From Acrocarpospora catenulata (GTDB lineage Bacteria > Actinomycetota > Actinomycetes > Streptosporangiales > Streptosporangiaceae), in contig NZ_JAHCST010000026.1 of assembly GCF_018476525.1 (NCBI RefSeq), forward strand, positions 37,871 to 101,870: a stretch of 64,000 bases of DNA, given 5' to 3'. The notes beneath the pieces were generated by a model. That model was given only the letters and a program-made list of their open reading frames with translations. It was not told the DNA's origin and did no database searches. Shown here in pieces: positions 10,423-21,013 of this stretch; position 1 is the first letter of the stretch; each line of letters begins with the position of its first letter. The position numbers were made by a program, and so were the translations under genes.

Positions 10423-12020
10423 CAGTGCACCTGCTCCCCGTCCACGAAGGTGGCCCGGACCTTGGTGGTCCAGATCTCGCCCGGGTCGAGGGCGAACGGG
10501 TCCCGGTCCAGCACGGCCAGGTCGGCCGGACGGCCGGGTTCCAGCACCCCGGCGGGGGAGCTGTTCAGCCAGGCCGAGCCCGCCGTGTACGCGGTGAGGA
10601 TGGTCCGCAGGTCGATCGCCTGCCCGGGCAGGAACGGCTGTCCGGCGGTCGGGTAGTCGGCGTGGTGGGAGCTGGGCGGCTCGGTGCGGTTGACGGCCAC
10701 GTGCATGGCCTGGAACGGGTCGGCCGAGGAGACCGGCCAGTCCGAGCCGGCCGCCAGCCGGGTGCCGCGGGCGACCAGGTCGGCGAACGGGTACTGCCAT
10801 TCGGCGCGCGGCGAGCCCAGGTAGGGGATGCAGAGCTCGTCCATCTGGGCGTGGTGGGTGGCCCAGAGCGCCTGGAGGTTGGCGGTGACGCCCAGGGCGG
10901 CGAAGCGCGGCAGGTCCTCGGGGGTGATGATCTGCAGGTGCGCGACGTGGTGCCGGTTGGCGGGGTCGGTGCCGGTGAGGGCGTCCAGTGCCTCGCGGAC
11001 GGCGCGCTCGCCGATGGCGTGGAAGTGCACCTGGAAGCCGAGCGTGTCGAGTTGCTTGACGTAGCCGTTGAGCAGTTCGGGTTCGACGTAGGACAGGCCG
11101 GTTCCGCCGCAGTGGCAGTAGGGCTCGATGACGGCGGCGGTGAAGTTCTCGGCGATGCCGTCCTGCATGATCTTCACGGCGGTGGCGCGGAAGCGGTCCA
11201 GGCCCTCGGCGGCGGCGCGGCGTTCGGCCAGGGAGGCGATCTGCTCGCCGCCCTGGGCGCGGTCCCACCAGAGGGCGCCCACCACGCGGGCCTTCAGGGT
11301 GCCGTCACCGGCGGCGGCCAGGTAGGCGGGGAGCTGGTCGTCGGAGCCCGCGTAGGAGCCCACGATGGCGTCCTGCCAGCCGGTGATGCCCAGTGAGAAC
11401 AGGTGGGCCTGGGCGTTGAGCAGGGCGGCGGTGAGGTCGGCGGGGGTGGGGCGGGGGGTGAGCAGGCCGACCAGGTCCATGGCGCCCTCGTGGAGCACGC
11501 CGGTGGGGGTGCCGTCGGGGTCGCGTTCGATGCGGCCGTCGGCCGGGTCGGGGGTGTCCCGGGTGATCCCGGCGCGTTCCAGGGCCCGGGTGTTGACCCA
11601 GGCGGCGTGGTGGTCCCGCTGGATCAGATACGCGGGACGGTCCAGGAAGTCCAACTGCGACCGGTGCGGCAGCCCGCCGGGGAAGGCCGCCATGTCCCAC
11701 CCACCGCCATCAATCCACTCTTTATCAGGATTTTTCGTGGCGTAGTCGGCGATTTTGGCCAGGTAGGCGTCCAGGCCGAAGATCTCCGACAGCTCGCACC
11801 GAGCCCGTTCCAGGCCCGCCTGCACCGGGTGGATGTGGGCGTCGGTGAAGCCCGGGGTGAGCAGGCCGCCGTCCAGGTCGTACGGCTCGGCGGCGGGCGC
11901 CAGCCGTGCCAGGTCGGCTTCCGCGCCCACGGCGGCGATCAGGCCGTCGCGGACCAGCACCGCTTCGGCGAAGCCGTCCGGGGTGAAGGCGCGGCCTCCG
12001 CGGAACAACAAGTCGGTCAT
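10422..12020 (-). CDS. amidohydrolase family protein (YtcJ-like)
   Basis: 532 residues. It is a metal-dependent hydrolase of the YtcJ/amidohydrolase-3 type. The N-terminal beta domain is followed by TPGFTDAHIHP (metal-binding HxH, about 57-67), then IGERAVREAL, HVAHLQ and AAGSDWPV with the late metal Asp, and a C-terminal AYTAGSAWLN segment. The physiological substrate (amide, hydantoin-like or enol ester) cannot be told. Its start directly abuts the stop of the upstream FAD oxidoreductase, so the pair forms an operon and may act on the same nitrogenous substrate. Confidence 0.88.
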   Translation of the reverse strand: MTDLLFRGGRAFTPDGFAEAVLVRDGLIAAVGAEADLARLAPAAEPYDLDGGLLTPGFTDAHIHPVQAGLERARCELSEIFGLDAYLAKIADYATKNPDKEWIDGGGWDMAAFPGGLPHRSQLDFLDRPAYLIQRDHHAAWVNTRALERAGITRDTPDPADGRIERDPDGTPTGVLHEGAMDLVGLLTPRPTPADLTAALLNAQAHLFSLGITGWQDAIVGSYAGSDDQLPAYLAAAGDGTLKARVVGALWWDRAQGGEQIASLAERRAAAEGLDRFRATAVKIMQDGIAENFTAAVIEPYCHCGGTGLSYVEPELLNGYVKQLDTLGFQVHFHAIGERAVREALDALTGTDPANRHHVAHLQIITPEDLPRFAALGVTANLQALWATHHAQMDELCIPYLGSPRAEWQYPFADLVARGTRLAAGSDWPVSSADPFQAMHVAVNRTEPPSSHHADYPTAGQPFLPGQAIDLRTILTAYTAGSAWLNSSPAGVLEPGRPADLAVLDRDPFALDPGEIWTTKVRATFVDGEQVH

Positions 12021-13412
12021 TCAGTGTCCTGTGATCATGTCGGCGATGCGGGCGAGTACGGACGTGCGCGGCGTGCCGGACGCCTCTCGGGCGTCGGCGA
12101 ACCGGTAGAGACGGTACATCGCGTGCACCCCCAGCCACCGCAGGGGTTCCGGCTCCCAGCGCCGGACCCGCCGGTCCACCCAGGGCAGCGCGGTGTGCGG
12201 GGTGTCCCGGCCGAGGGCCAGATCGCTCAGCGTGCGCCCGGCCAGGTTGGCGGCGGCCACGCCGTGGCCGGTGTAGCCGCCCGCCCAGCCGAGCCCGCTC
12301 GCCCGGTCCAGGCCGACCGTGGCGCACCAGTCGCGTGGCACTCCCAGCACGCCCGACCAGGCGTGGTCCACCCTGGCTCCGGCCGCCGCCGGGAAGAACG
12401 CGGTGAGCAGCTGCCAGAGCGCGGCCACCGTCCAGTCGTGGGTGTGGCCGCGGTCGTCGACGCGGGAGCCGTACAGGTAGGGGCGGCCCCTGCCGCCGAA
12501 GGCGATGCGGTCGTCGGCGGTGCGCTGGGCGTACATGTAGTAGTGCGCCATGTCGCCGAGCAGCTCGCGGCCGTCCCAGCCGATCTCGTCCCAGCAGGTC
12601 AGCGGCTCGGTGACGATCATCGAGCTGTTCATCGGGAGCCAGTCCCTGTGGTGTCCCGGAACCTCGGCGGTGAAGCCCTCGGTGCAGCGCAACACGATCT
12701 CGGCCCGTACGGTCCCGGTGGGGGTGATCGCCCGCCCCGGGGCGATGGTGGTGACCGGCGTGCCCTCGTAGATCTCAACGCCCAGGTCACGTACCGCTCT
12801 CGCCAGCCCTCTGGCCAGTTTCGCCGGCTGCACGCGGGCGCAGTGCGGGCTCCAGGAGGCCGCCAGGGCCCCGGCGACCCGCAGGCGGGCGTTCATCTCG
12901 TCCGTGGTGAGCAGGTCCACGTCCCCGGGCGTCCAGCCCCAGGCGCGCTGCTCGGCCACCTCGGCGCGGAGCCTTGCCGCCTGGGCGGGGGTGCGGGCCA
13001 CGTTGAACAGGCCGCCCTTGACCAGGTCCGCGTCGATGCCCTCGGTCGCGGCCACCCTGAGTACCTCGTCCACGCCGTCGAACATCGCGCGCTGGAACCT
13101 GATGGCGGCCTCGGCGCCGTGGCGGTGCGCGTACCGGGCGGGGCTGCCCGGGAGCAGGCCCGCCAGCCAGCCGCCGTTCCGTCCTGAGGCGCCGAACCCG
13201 GCGAACTCCTTCTCCAGCACGGCGACGCGGAGCGCGGGGTCGGCCTTCTTCAGGTAGTAGGCGGTCCAGAGGCCGGTGTACCCGCCGCCCACGATCGCGA
13301 CGTCCGCCTGCCGGTCACCGGGGAGCGGCGCGGCCGGTGTCGGTATGCCCTGTTCTCTGTACCAAAAGGACACTTCACCGTTGACGAAACCAGGCGTGAG
13401 CGGAGCATTCAT
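12021..13412 (-). CDS. FAD-dependent amine/amino-acid oxidoreductase (DadA/PuuB-like)
   Basis: 463 residues. The Rossmann motif VAIVGGGYTGLWTAYYL (about 39-55) and FGASGRNGGWLAGLLPG are typical of DAO-family flavoenzymes near gamma-glutamylputrescine oxidase and glycine/sarcosine oxidases. A second FAD segment near the C-terminus reads GLGWAGGYTGHGVAAANLAG. The likely reaction is oxidative deamination of a secondary or primary amine; the substrate is not identifiable. First gene of a two-gene minus-strand operon with the amidohydrolase. The 168-bp gap to the divergent ACT-GNAT gene presumably holds both promoters. Confidence 0.85.
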   Translation of the reverse strand: MNAPLTPGFVNGEVSFWYREQGIPTPAAPLPGDRQADVAIVGGGYTGLWTAYYLKKADPALRVAVLEKEFAGFGASGRNGGWLAGLLPGSPARYAHRHGAEAAIRFQRAMFDGVDEVLRVAATEGIDADLVKGGLFNVARTPAQAARLRAEVAEQRAWGWTPGDVDLLTTDEMNARLRVAGALAASWSPHCARVQPAKLARGLARAVRDLGVEIYEGTPVTTIAPGRAITPTGTVRAEIVLRCTEGFTAEVPGHHRDWLPMNSSMIVTEPLTCWDEIGWDGRELLGDMAHYYMYAQRTADDRIAFGGRGRPYLYGSRVDDRGHTHDWTVAALWQLLTAFFPAAAGARVDHAWSGVLGVPRDWCATVGLDRASGLGWAGGYTGHGVAAANLAGRTLSDLALGRDTPHTALPWVDRRVRRWEPEPLRWLGVHAMYRLYRFADAREASGTPRTSVLARIADMITGH

Positions 13413-13580
13413 GGCCCTAATCCTGCTCTATCCGTCACTGGTTCCGCATCAGGCGACGAAACTCGCGGTGAACATCTCCACTCACCGCGAGAAGCGTAGT
13501 TGTTGTCGCCGAAACGACTGGCTCACCCCCGTGTAACAGTTCTGCGGCAATCTAGGACGCAGACGGAGGGAGCTTGACGA

Positions 13581-14615
13581 ATGGGATTCTTGCGGATCCG
13601 GACCACGGTGGACGAGCGGCCGGGCCGGTTGGCCTCGCTGGCGCAGGCACTGGCCGAAAAGGGCGGGAACATACTGGGGCTCTCCGTCCAGCCCGACACC
13701 GACGGCACGGTGGACGAGTTCGTCGCCGACATCCCCGCCGCGCCGGAGGCCGTGAAGGAGGCGCTGGAGGCCGCGGGGGGACGGCGGGTGCAGGTGGTCC
13801 CGGCCACCGCGCACGAGCTCACCGACGAGCCCACCCGGGTGCTGCTGCTGGCCTCGCGGTTGCGCGCGATGCCGTGGCGGCTGCCCGAGATCCTGCGCGA
13901 GCTGCTCCGCGCCGACAGCGCCCGCTGGGTGTTCGGCGTCCGCGGCCCGGGCGAGCTGCCCGACCCCACGCTGCTGACCGTGCCGGTGGCGCCCCGGCGG
14001 GCCATCCAGCTGCGCCGCGGCGGCCTGCCGTTCACGCTCACCGAGGCCGCCCGCGCCGCCGCGCTGGTCCGGCTGGCCCAGCCGCCCGCCGACCCGGTCG
14101 CCACCGAACGTTCCGTACGCCTCTCGGACGGGGTGGAGGTGCAGGTCAAGCCGCTCAACCTGCTCTACCGGGAGGCCGTGCGCGACCTGCACGAGCGCTG
14201 CTCGCCGGAGTCCCGCAGGTTCCGCTACTTCACCTCGATGCCGTCGCTGCCGCCGCGCGTCTTCGACCGGCTCTGCGACCGCAACCGGGGGCACTCGCTG
14301 GTGGCGGGGCGGGACGGGCAGGTGGTGGGTCTCGCCACGCTGATGTTCACCCCCGATCCCGGCATCGCCGAGGTCGCCTTCCTGGTGGAAGACCGCTGGC
14401 AGGGGCGCGGTCTTGGCACCGCGCTGGCGCGCATGCTGCTGACGGAGGCGCGGGATCTCGGCTACGCGGAGGTTCGCGCGACCCTTCTGTCCGATAACAT
14501 CCGGATGCGTAGACTTTTGATCTCCCTGGGCGCTGTGCTCGGGTACACCGAGGACCCCGGTGTGCTGGAGGCACGGATCGCCGTAGGGGTGATGGCCGAG
14601 GTCTCCCCGACGTGA
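13581..14615 (+). CDS. ACT-domain plus GNAT acetyltransferase fusion
   Basis: 344 residues. The N-terminal ACT-like domain (LRIRTTVDERPGRLASLAQALAE, GGNILGLSV; about 4-75) is a small-molecule sensor fold. The C-terminal GNAT domain (about 180-335) has the acetyl-CoA loop DRWQGRGLGTALARML near 274. The combination suggests an amino-acid-regulated acetyltransferase, like actinobacterial ACT-GNAT protein acetylases, but the target is unknown. ATG 13581 follows GGAGGGAG at about 11 bases. A hairpin terminator follows the stop. Confidence 0.82.
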   Translation: MGFLRIRTTVDERPGRLASLAQALAEKGGNILGLSVQPDTDGTVDEFVADIPAAPEAVKEALEAAGGRRVQVVPATAHELTDEPTRVLLLASRLRAMPWRLPEILRELLRADSARWVFGVRGPGELPDPTLLTVPVAPRRAIQLRRGGLPFTLTEAARAAALVRLAQPPADPVATERSVRLSDGVEVQVKPLNLLYREAVRDLHERCSPESRRFRYFTSMPSLPPRVFDRLCDRNRGHSLVAGRDGQVVGLATLMFTPDPGIAEVAFLVEDRWQGRGLGTALARMLLTEARDLGYAEVRATLLSDNIRMRRLLISLGAVLGYTEDPGVLEARIAVGVMAEVSPT

Positions 14616-14629
14616 CCTCGCCGCTGAGC

Positions 14630-14671
14630 CATCCTGGTTCGGGGCAGCTCAGGGGGCCCTGAACCAGGATG
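14630..14671. terminator. hairpin between convergent ACT-GNAT and Clp-N genes
   Basis: Perfect 11-bp arms CATCCTGGTTC and GAACCAGGATG enclose a 20-base, partly self-complementary GC-rich loop. It is placed between convergent stops and so likely terminates both transcripts. Confidence 0.65.
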
Positions 14672-14672
14672 A

Positions 14673-15299
14673 TCAGCTCGCCTGCTCCGCCGGAGGCTCC
14701 TGGACCCCGGGGTCGGGCGGGGCGCCCATCGCGTCCAGCCGGCGGTGGAGCGACTCCAGCATCTCCTGGATCTTGTCCAGTTGGCCGGTGAACCCGGAGA
14801 CCCGGCGGCTGATCGTCTCGGTGATCGGATCGAAGCGGGAGGCCGGGACATCGTCGGGGCCCCGCTCCTGGAGGAGCAGCCGCATCACCTGGCTCCGCAC
14901 GGCCGTCGGCTCGGCGCCCTGGGCCTCCAGCACCTGGGCGGCCACGCCCCCGCCCTCCCGCATCAGACCGAGCAGGATGTGCTCGGTGCCGATGTAGTTG
15001 TGGCTCAGGTGGAGCGCCTCGCGCAGCGAGAACTCCAGCACCTTCTTGGCCCGGGGAGTGAACGGGATGTGCCCCTGCGGCTCGTTCCTGCCGGTGCCGA
15101 CCCTCTCCCGCACCTGCTCCCGAACCGCCTCCAGATCGATGCTGAGCTCCCGCAGGGCCAGCGCGGCCACCCCGTCCTGCTCGCGGAGCAGGCCGAGCAG
15201 GATGTGCTCGGTCCCGATGTAGTCATGCCGCAGCAGGCGGGCCTCCTCCTGGGCCAGCACCACGACACGGCGGGCACGATCGGTGAAACGCTCGAACAC
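14673..15299 (-). CDS. stand-alone Clp N-terminal repeat protein (no ATPase)
   Basis: 208 residues. Residues 1-145 match the double Clp-N repeat of ClpC/ClpB: FERFTDRARRVVVLAQEEAR, two YIGTEHILLGL motifs and PRAKKVLEFSLREA. After residue 150 there is only a short amphipathic/coiled segment (QLDKIQEMLESLHRRLDAMG) and a Pro/Glu tail. No Walker A or B is present and the length is about a quarter of ClpC. It could bind ClpC substrates or adaptors, or ClpC itself; that is inference. It lies next to a GNAT gene on the same strand (36-bp gap). Confidence 0.88.
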   Translation of the reverse strand: MFERFTDRARRVVVLAQEEARLLRHDYIGTEHILLGLLREQDGVAALALRELSIDLEAVREQVRERVGTGRNEPQGHIPFTPRAKKVLEFSLREALHLSHNYIGTEHILLGLMREGGGVAAQVLEAQGAEPTAVRSQVMRLLLQERGPDDVPASRFDPITETISRRVSGFTGQLDKIQEMLESLHRRLDAMGAPPDPGVQEPPAEQAS

Positions 15300-15335
15300 G
15301 GGGGGACCTCCATCACCGGGGAGTCACGTCTCCCA

Positions 15336-15845
15336 CTATGCGTCAGAATCGCCCGCCGCGCTCAGCACAAACCGCTTGAGAATGCCGTGCGGTCCCGGGT
15401 GCTCCCGCTGGAACATCATGCCCGCCGCCCTGGCCACCCGTTCGGAGGCCTGGTTGCCCTCGTCCAGCTCGGCGATCACCTCCGGGAGGCGCAGCGTGCC
15501 GAGACCGTAGTCCAGGACGGTACGGACCGCCGCATCGGCCACGCCCTGCCCCCAGTACTTCGGATCTACACTGTAAAGGAGCTCGGCCTGGGCGTCGTCG
15601 GTCGCCCGCAAACCGCAGACCCCGACAGGGGTGCTTTCGAGGAGGACCAGCCAGAGACCGTAGCCGTAGGCCCTGAAGTCCTCCTCGCTGTCGGCGACGA
15701 TCTCCAGGACCAGCCGCTCGTCGACCGGCTCCCCGTCGAACAGGAACCGCCGCACGTCCGGGTCGCTCCAGTGCCCGAGCAACCAGGGCGCGTCCTCGGC
15801 GTGGATAGGACGCAGGGTCAGCCCGTCGCCCGTGAGCACGGGCAT
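15336..15845 (-). CDS. GNAT family N-acetyltransferase (RimJ/RimL type)
   Basis: 169 residues. It starts with LTLRPIHAEDAPWLLGHWSDPDVRR, as in the Acetyltransf_3 subgroup. The acetyl-CoA loop is PKYWGQGVADAAVRTVLDYG (about 94-113), followed by the ASERVARAAGM segment. Its start overlaps the stop of the upstream 118-residue membrane protein gene by one base. The substrate (protein N-terminus, antibiotic or metabolite) cannot be told. Confidence 0.87.
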   Translation of the reverse strand: MPVLTGDGLTLRPIHAEDAPWLLGHWSDPDVRRFLFDGEPVDERLVLEIVADSEEDFRAYGYGLWLVLLESTPVGVCGLRATDDAQAELLYSVDPKYWGQGVADAAVRTVLDYGLGTLRLPEVIAELDEGNQASERVARAAGMMFQREHPGPHGILKRFVLSAAGDSDA

Positions 15846-16201
15846 CAGCGGCGGCGCCGCCCGAGCGCGTAGGCCAGGTTGACCATGACGATGCCGCCCC
15901 AGGTCACGATCAGGCCGGGCATGCCCGCGGTGTACGCGGTCGCGGCGGTCAGCGGGACGGCGATGCCGAGCGAGCCGAGGGCCAGGCCGAGGGCGCGGTT
16001 GCTGTCCGCGCGCTCCTCGCGGGCCCGCTCCTTGGCGTTGGGCATGCGCTGGTCGGCCTCGGCGGCGACCCGGGCCGCGATGGTGGCCTCGACGCGGTCC
16101 AGGAAGGACTCGGTGAGGGCCGACTCGTACTCGGGCCCGAGATCGCGCCGGGCCGCCACGGTGGCACGCAGGTCCTCACGGGGAAAGGAAGGTTCCGCCA
16201 T
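15845..16201 (-). CDS. small membrane protein, function unknown
   Basis: 118 residues, ATG at 16201. The N-terminal half is charged and helical (EDLRATVAARRDLGPEYESALTESF, then an Ala/Glu/Arg-rich stretch). The C-terminal half has two hydrophobic helices (about 72-89 and 94-112) ending in RRRR, which predicts a cytoplasmic C-terminus. The layout resembles small actinobacterial proteins with a two-helix membrane tail. It is divergent from the coiled-coil protein gene with only 37 bp between start codons and is translationally coupled to the GNAT downstream. Confidence 0.75.
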   Translation of the reverse strand: MAEPSFPREDLRATVAARRDLGPEYESALTESFLDRVEATIAARVAAEADQRMPNAKERAREERADSNRALGLALGSLGIAVPLTAATAYTAGMPGLIVTWGGIVMVNLAYALGRRRR

Positions 16202-16238
16202 ACCCTCAATCTGCCAGAGATATATCGCGAGTGGGTAT

Positions 16239-17111
16239 ATGTCGGGCGTGGATCTCGATGACGCCACCCGCACCCTGTACGGCCTGCCGCCCGGCGAGTT
16301 CGTCGCCGCCAGAACCGCCCTGGCCAAGCAGGCGAAAACGGCCGGTGACCCCGCCCTGGCCAAGGAGATCGGCAAGCTACGGCGCCCCACCGTGGTCGCC
16401 TGGGCGGTCAACCAGCTCGTCCGGGAGGATCCCCCCGAACTGGCCGAACTCCTGACACTCGGCGAGGATCTCCGCCAGGCGTGGGAGAACCACGACGCCA
16501 AGGCCCTGTCGGCGCTGTCGTCCCGGCGCGCCGCGCTCACCTCCCGGGTGGCCCGCCTGGTCGCCGACCTCGCCGCCCGCAACGGCCAGCCGCTGGGCGC
16601 CCTCACCGAGGTGGAGCAGACGCTGGACGCCGCTGTGGTCGACCCCGCCGCGGCCGACCTGCTCCGCGACGCGACCCTCACCACGGCCCTGGCCTACAGT
16701 GGCTTCACTCCGGCCCCCGTCGCCCGTACGGCACCGGCGGCCCCCCGGCCCAGACGCACCCCCGACCTCGCCGAGGCGCGCGAACGCCGCAGGCGCGAAC
16801 TGACCGAAGCCGCCGCCGCGGCCGAGCGCACCGCTGTGGAGGCGGAGGCCGCCCACGCGGACTGGGCGGCGGAACTGGCCTCGGCGGCGCGGGACAGGGA
16901 TCGGCGGGCGGAGGAGGTGACCGGACTGGAGACCGAGCTGGCCGAGCTGCAGATCAGGCTCGCCGGAGCGCGGGAGAAACTCACGGCGGCGGCCAAACGC
17001 GCCGACACCGCGGCCCGGGACGAGTCCCGCTCCCGCCGCGCCGCCGAGGCCGCCCGCACCCACGCCGACACCGCCGCCCGACAGGCGGCTTCACCTGGAC
17101 CTTCTGAGTAG
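16239..17111 (+). CDS. coiled-coil protein of unknown function
   Basis: About 290 residues from ATG 16239 (a GTG at 16248 is also possible). The N-terminal part (about 1-150) is a helical domain with KLRRPTVVAWAVNQLVRE. The C-terminal part (about 175-285) is a long Ala/Glu/Arg heptad-like coiled coil with no predicted membrane segment. No catalytic motif is visible. I do not recognise the family. TATATC just upstream suggests a short or absent leader, because only 37 bp separate it from the divergent start. It is convergent and directly adjacent to the secreted-protein gene. Confidence 0.75.
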   Translation: MSGVDLDDATRTLYGLPPGEFVAARTALAKQAKTAGDPALAKEIGKLRRPTVVAWAVNQLVREDPPELAELLTLGEDLRQAWENHDAKALSALSSRRAALTSRVARLVADLAARNGQPLGALTEVEQTLDAAVVDPAAADLLRDATLTTALAYSGFTPAPVARTAPAAPRPRRTPDLAEARERRRRELTEAAAAAERTAVEAEAAHADWAAELASAARDRDRRAEEVTGLETELAELQIRLAGAREKLTAAAKRADTAARDESRSRRAAEAARTHADTAARQAASPGPSE

Positions 17112-17780
17112 TCAGCCGCGCTTGGCGTAGACCGCCTTCAGCTTGGCGGCGGCCTTCTTGGCGGTGGCGAGCGTCAGCGGCCAGTCCCCGCCGTCGTCCT
17201 TGCTGACGTGCTGGATGACGACCAGGGCGGAGCGGTACCGGATGAAGATCCCGTGGTAGGTGACGCCCTCGAACTCGGGGATACCGGTCATCCGGAACGC
17301 GATGGTGCTGTCGCCGAGCTTGGGCGCGGACTTCCTGGTGATCGCGGTGCCGACGGACGCGTCCGCCGGGCTGCGGCCGTGACAGGAGAGCGCGATGGCC
17401 TTCGCGCCGTTGGCGACGGCGTTCAGGCGGGCGGGGGTGCCCGTGAGGATCGACTGGCCGAGCGCGCTGAAGTGCGCGTCGTCCAGGAAGTTGACCGTGG
17501 TCGTCGGACGGCCCTTGGTGATCGTGTCGTAGGCCTTGAGCGCCTTGTTGCACGCCGCGTCCGAGAACCCCGACTTGACGGGGATGGTCAGCGAGGTCCG
17601 GGCCCGCTTGGCCTTGTACCCGGAGCCGAGGTTCGCAGTCGTGAGCAGGGCGGCCTTGATCTCGGCCGTGGTGAGGGGCGGATAGACGGGGGCCGCCGCC
17701 GCGGGCGCGAACTGGCAGAGAACGGTCAGGGCGGTGACGGCCGGAACCAAGATCAGTCGTTTGATCACGAGGTGCGACAA
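17112..17780 (-). CDS. secreted protein, PknH-sensor-like
   Basis: 222 residues with a Sec signal peptide ([23 protein letters not shown]; likely cleavage after AAA about residue 29). The mature part has two cysteines ([14 protein letters not shown]) likely forming a disulfide and an alternating alpha/beta pattern like actinobacterial extracellular sensor (PknH-like) domains. That assignment is by general pattern only. No kinase is nearby. Its stop abuts the stop of the convergent coiled-coil gene. Confidence 0.7.
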   Translation of the reverse strand: MSHLVIKRLILVPAVTALTVLCQFAPAAAAPVYPPLTTAEIKAALLTTANLGSGYKAKRARTSLTIPVKSGFSDAACNKALKAYDTITKGRPTTTVNFLDDAHFSALGQSILTGTPARLNAVANGAKAIALSCHGRSPADASVGTAITRKSAPKLGDSTIAFRMTGIPEFEGVTYHGIFIRYRSALVVIQHVSKDDGGDWPLTLATAKKAAAKLKAVYAKRG

Positions 17781-17819
17781 TAGTGAGCAGTGCCTTCTGA
17801 GTCTATTGATACGGGAGTT

Positions 17820-19304
<1,485 letters not shown>

Positions 19305-19862
19305 TCAGATCACCCCGGAGAGCAGGCCGGCGGGGAGGGTGACGCCGAGCCCTTTGACGAAGGCCAGGTAGGTGGCCACGGACAGGATGACGGCCACGGC
19401 GGCGGCCCGCAGGCGGCTGGTGGCGCCGAGGGCGAGCGCCAGGCCGAAGAAGAGCAGCGCCCCGGCGATCACCCAGCCGAGCAGGTCGAGCAGCGCGGCG
19501 AAGGCCAGGAAGATCACGCTGACCGTGAAGACACCGCGCCAGTCGGCGGGGGCCTGGGCGTCCACGTCCTCGCTCTCCTCGGGGTCGCCGTGGCCGCCGC
19601 GCAGCACGTCGATCACGTAGCAGATCCCGATCAGGATCATCGCGGCGCCCACCAGCAGCGGGAAGAACCGGGGGCCCAGCCCCAGGGTGGAGGCGGCGGC
19701 CGTCACGTTCGCGGTGCCGGCGATCACGAAGACGCCCAGCCCGAGCACGATGAGGGCCAGCACGAGTTCGGGCCGCCTGCGGCGGGGTTTGGCCGGGGCC
19801 GGGGCCGGGACGGCGCCGTTCTGGAGGGCGTCGTCCCGGTTGTCTGCGGATAGGGAAGGCAT
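19305..19862 (-). CDS. tctB: TctB tripartite tricarboxylate transporter small permease
   Basis: 185 residues. A cytoplasmic Pro/Arg-rich N-terminus (about 1-30) precedes four hydrophobic helices, with GLGPRFFPLLVGAAMI after the first, as usual for TctB. Start ATG 19862 overlaps the tctC stop by one base and the stop abuts tctA, so order tctC-tctB-tctA is one transcript. Confidence 0.9.
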   Translation of the reverse strand: MPSLSADNRDDALQNGAVPAPAPAKPRRRRPELVLALIVLGLGVFVIAGTANVTAAASTLGLGPRFFPLLVGAAMILIGICYVIDVLRGGHGDPEESEDVDAQAPADWRGVFTVSVIFLAFAALLDLLGWVIAGALLFFGLALALGATSRLRAAAVAVILSVATYLAFVKGLGVTLPAGLLSGVI

Positions 19863-20833
19863 CAGGAGACGAGTCCCATTTCGGCGATGATGCCCTTCAC
19901 CCGGGTCTGCTCGGCGGCGAGGAACTCAGCGAAGGGAGCGCCGGTCTGGAAGGCGTCCGTCCAGCCGTTCTTGGCGACCGCGTCCTTCCACGCCTGCCCG
20001 TCGTGCATCTTGGTGACCAGGTCGGTGAGGGACTTCTTGGCGGCGTCGTCCAGGCCGGGCGGGGCGACGAAGCCGCGCCAGTTGGCCAGCTCGACGTCCA
20101 GGCCGCCCTCCTTGAGGGTGGGCGAGTCGATGGACGGGATGCGGGCGGGTGCGCTGATGCCGAGCGAGCGGAGCTTGCCGGACTTGACGTGCTCGGCGAA
20201 CTCGCCGATGCCGGAGATGCCGATGGAGACCTTGTTGCCGAGCAGCGCGTTGAGTGCCTCGCCGCCGCCGGAGTGGGCGATGTAGTTGACCTGCTTGGGG
20301 TCGATGCCCGCGGCCTTGGCCATCAGCCCGGCCACGATGTGGTCGGTGCCGCCGGCCGAGCCGCCGGCGACCGAGATCTTGGCCGGGTCGGCCTTCCAGG
20401 CCGCCACCAGGTCGGCCAGGGTCTGGTACGGCGACTCGGCCGGCACCACGACGATCTCGTACTCCTCGGTCAGCCGGGCGATCGGCGTCACCTCGGCCAG
20501 GGTGACCTGGGACTTGTTCTGCTCGACCGCGCCCACCATGACCAGGCCCATGGTCATCAGCAGTTCGCCGTTGCCCTTGTCCCCGGCCAGCTGGGCCAGC
20601 CCGATGGTGCCGCCCGCGCCGGGCACGTTGAAGACCTCCACCTTCCGGTCCGGTTCGACCGACTTGATGGCCTGCTCGGCCGTCCGGGAGGTCTGGTCCC
20701 AGCCGCCGCCGGGCGCGGCCGGGGCCATGATGCGCAGCGCACCGGTCCCGCCGCCCGAGCTTCCGCCGCCACACGCGGCCACCGACACGATCACGGCCGC
20801 CAGCACGGCGAGCCTGTAGAGAGGTCGCATCAT
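19862..20833 (-). CDS. tctC: TctC/Bug-family solute-binding lipoprotein
   Basis: 323 residues. The signal peptide ends in a lipobox (VSVAAC, Cys about residue 20), so it is an extracytoplasmic lipoprotein. The mature part has Bug-family features: [37 protein letters not shown] and [22 protein letters not shown]. Two consecutive ATG codons (20831-20833 and 20828-20830) follow GGAG; the second has the better spacing (5 bases). It delivers a carboxylate to TctAB. Confidence 0.92.
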   Translation of the reverse strand: MMRPLYRLAVLAAVIVSVAACGGGSSGGGTGALRIMAPAAPGGGWDQTSRTAEQAIKSVEPDRKVEVFNVPGAGGTIGLAQLAGDKGNGELLMTMGLVMVGAVEQNKSQVTLAEVTPIARLTEEYEIVVVPAESPYQTLADLVAAWKADPAKISVAGGSAGGTDHIVAGLMAKAAGIDPKQVNYIAHSGGGEALNALLGNKVSIGISGIGEFAEHVKSGKLRSLGISAPARIPSIDSPTLKEGGLDVELANWRGFVAPPGLDDAAKKSLTDLVTKMHDGQAWKDAVAKNGWTDAFQTGAPFAEFLAAEQTRVKGIIAEMGLVS

Positions 20834-20910
20834 CACTCCAACACCGTTGAGATGAACGTGGTGAGGATGGTGGAGCGGCATCGCCGGGTCCGTCGAGGAT
20901 TGGTGTGCTT

Positions 20911-20933
20911 GCCGTCATATTGGCCGTATTGGT
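20911..20933. promoter_or_regulatory. direct-repeat candidate operator between tctC and sensor kinase
   Basis: GCCGTCATATTGG is followed immediately, sharing GG, by GCCGTATTGG, giving a near-direct repeat with 12-bp period in the 180-bp divergent intergenic region (20834-21013). Spacing near one helical turn suits a dimeric response regulator such as the CitB-like protein encoded downstream. Assignment is inference. Confidence 0.3.
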
Positions 20934-21013
20934 CACAGAGTCCGCGACCCGGACGTTATACACGCCGCCCTATATTTCCGGCAGATGTCTGGGAAGGGGC
21001 AGGTGAGGAGCGA

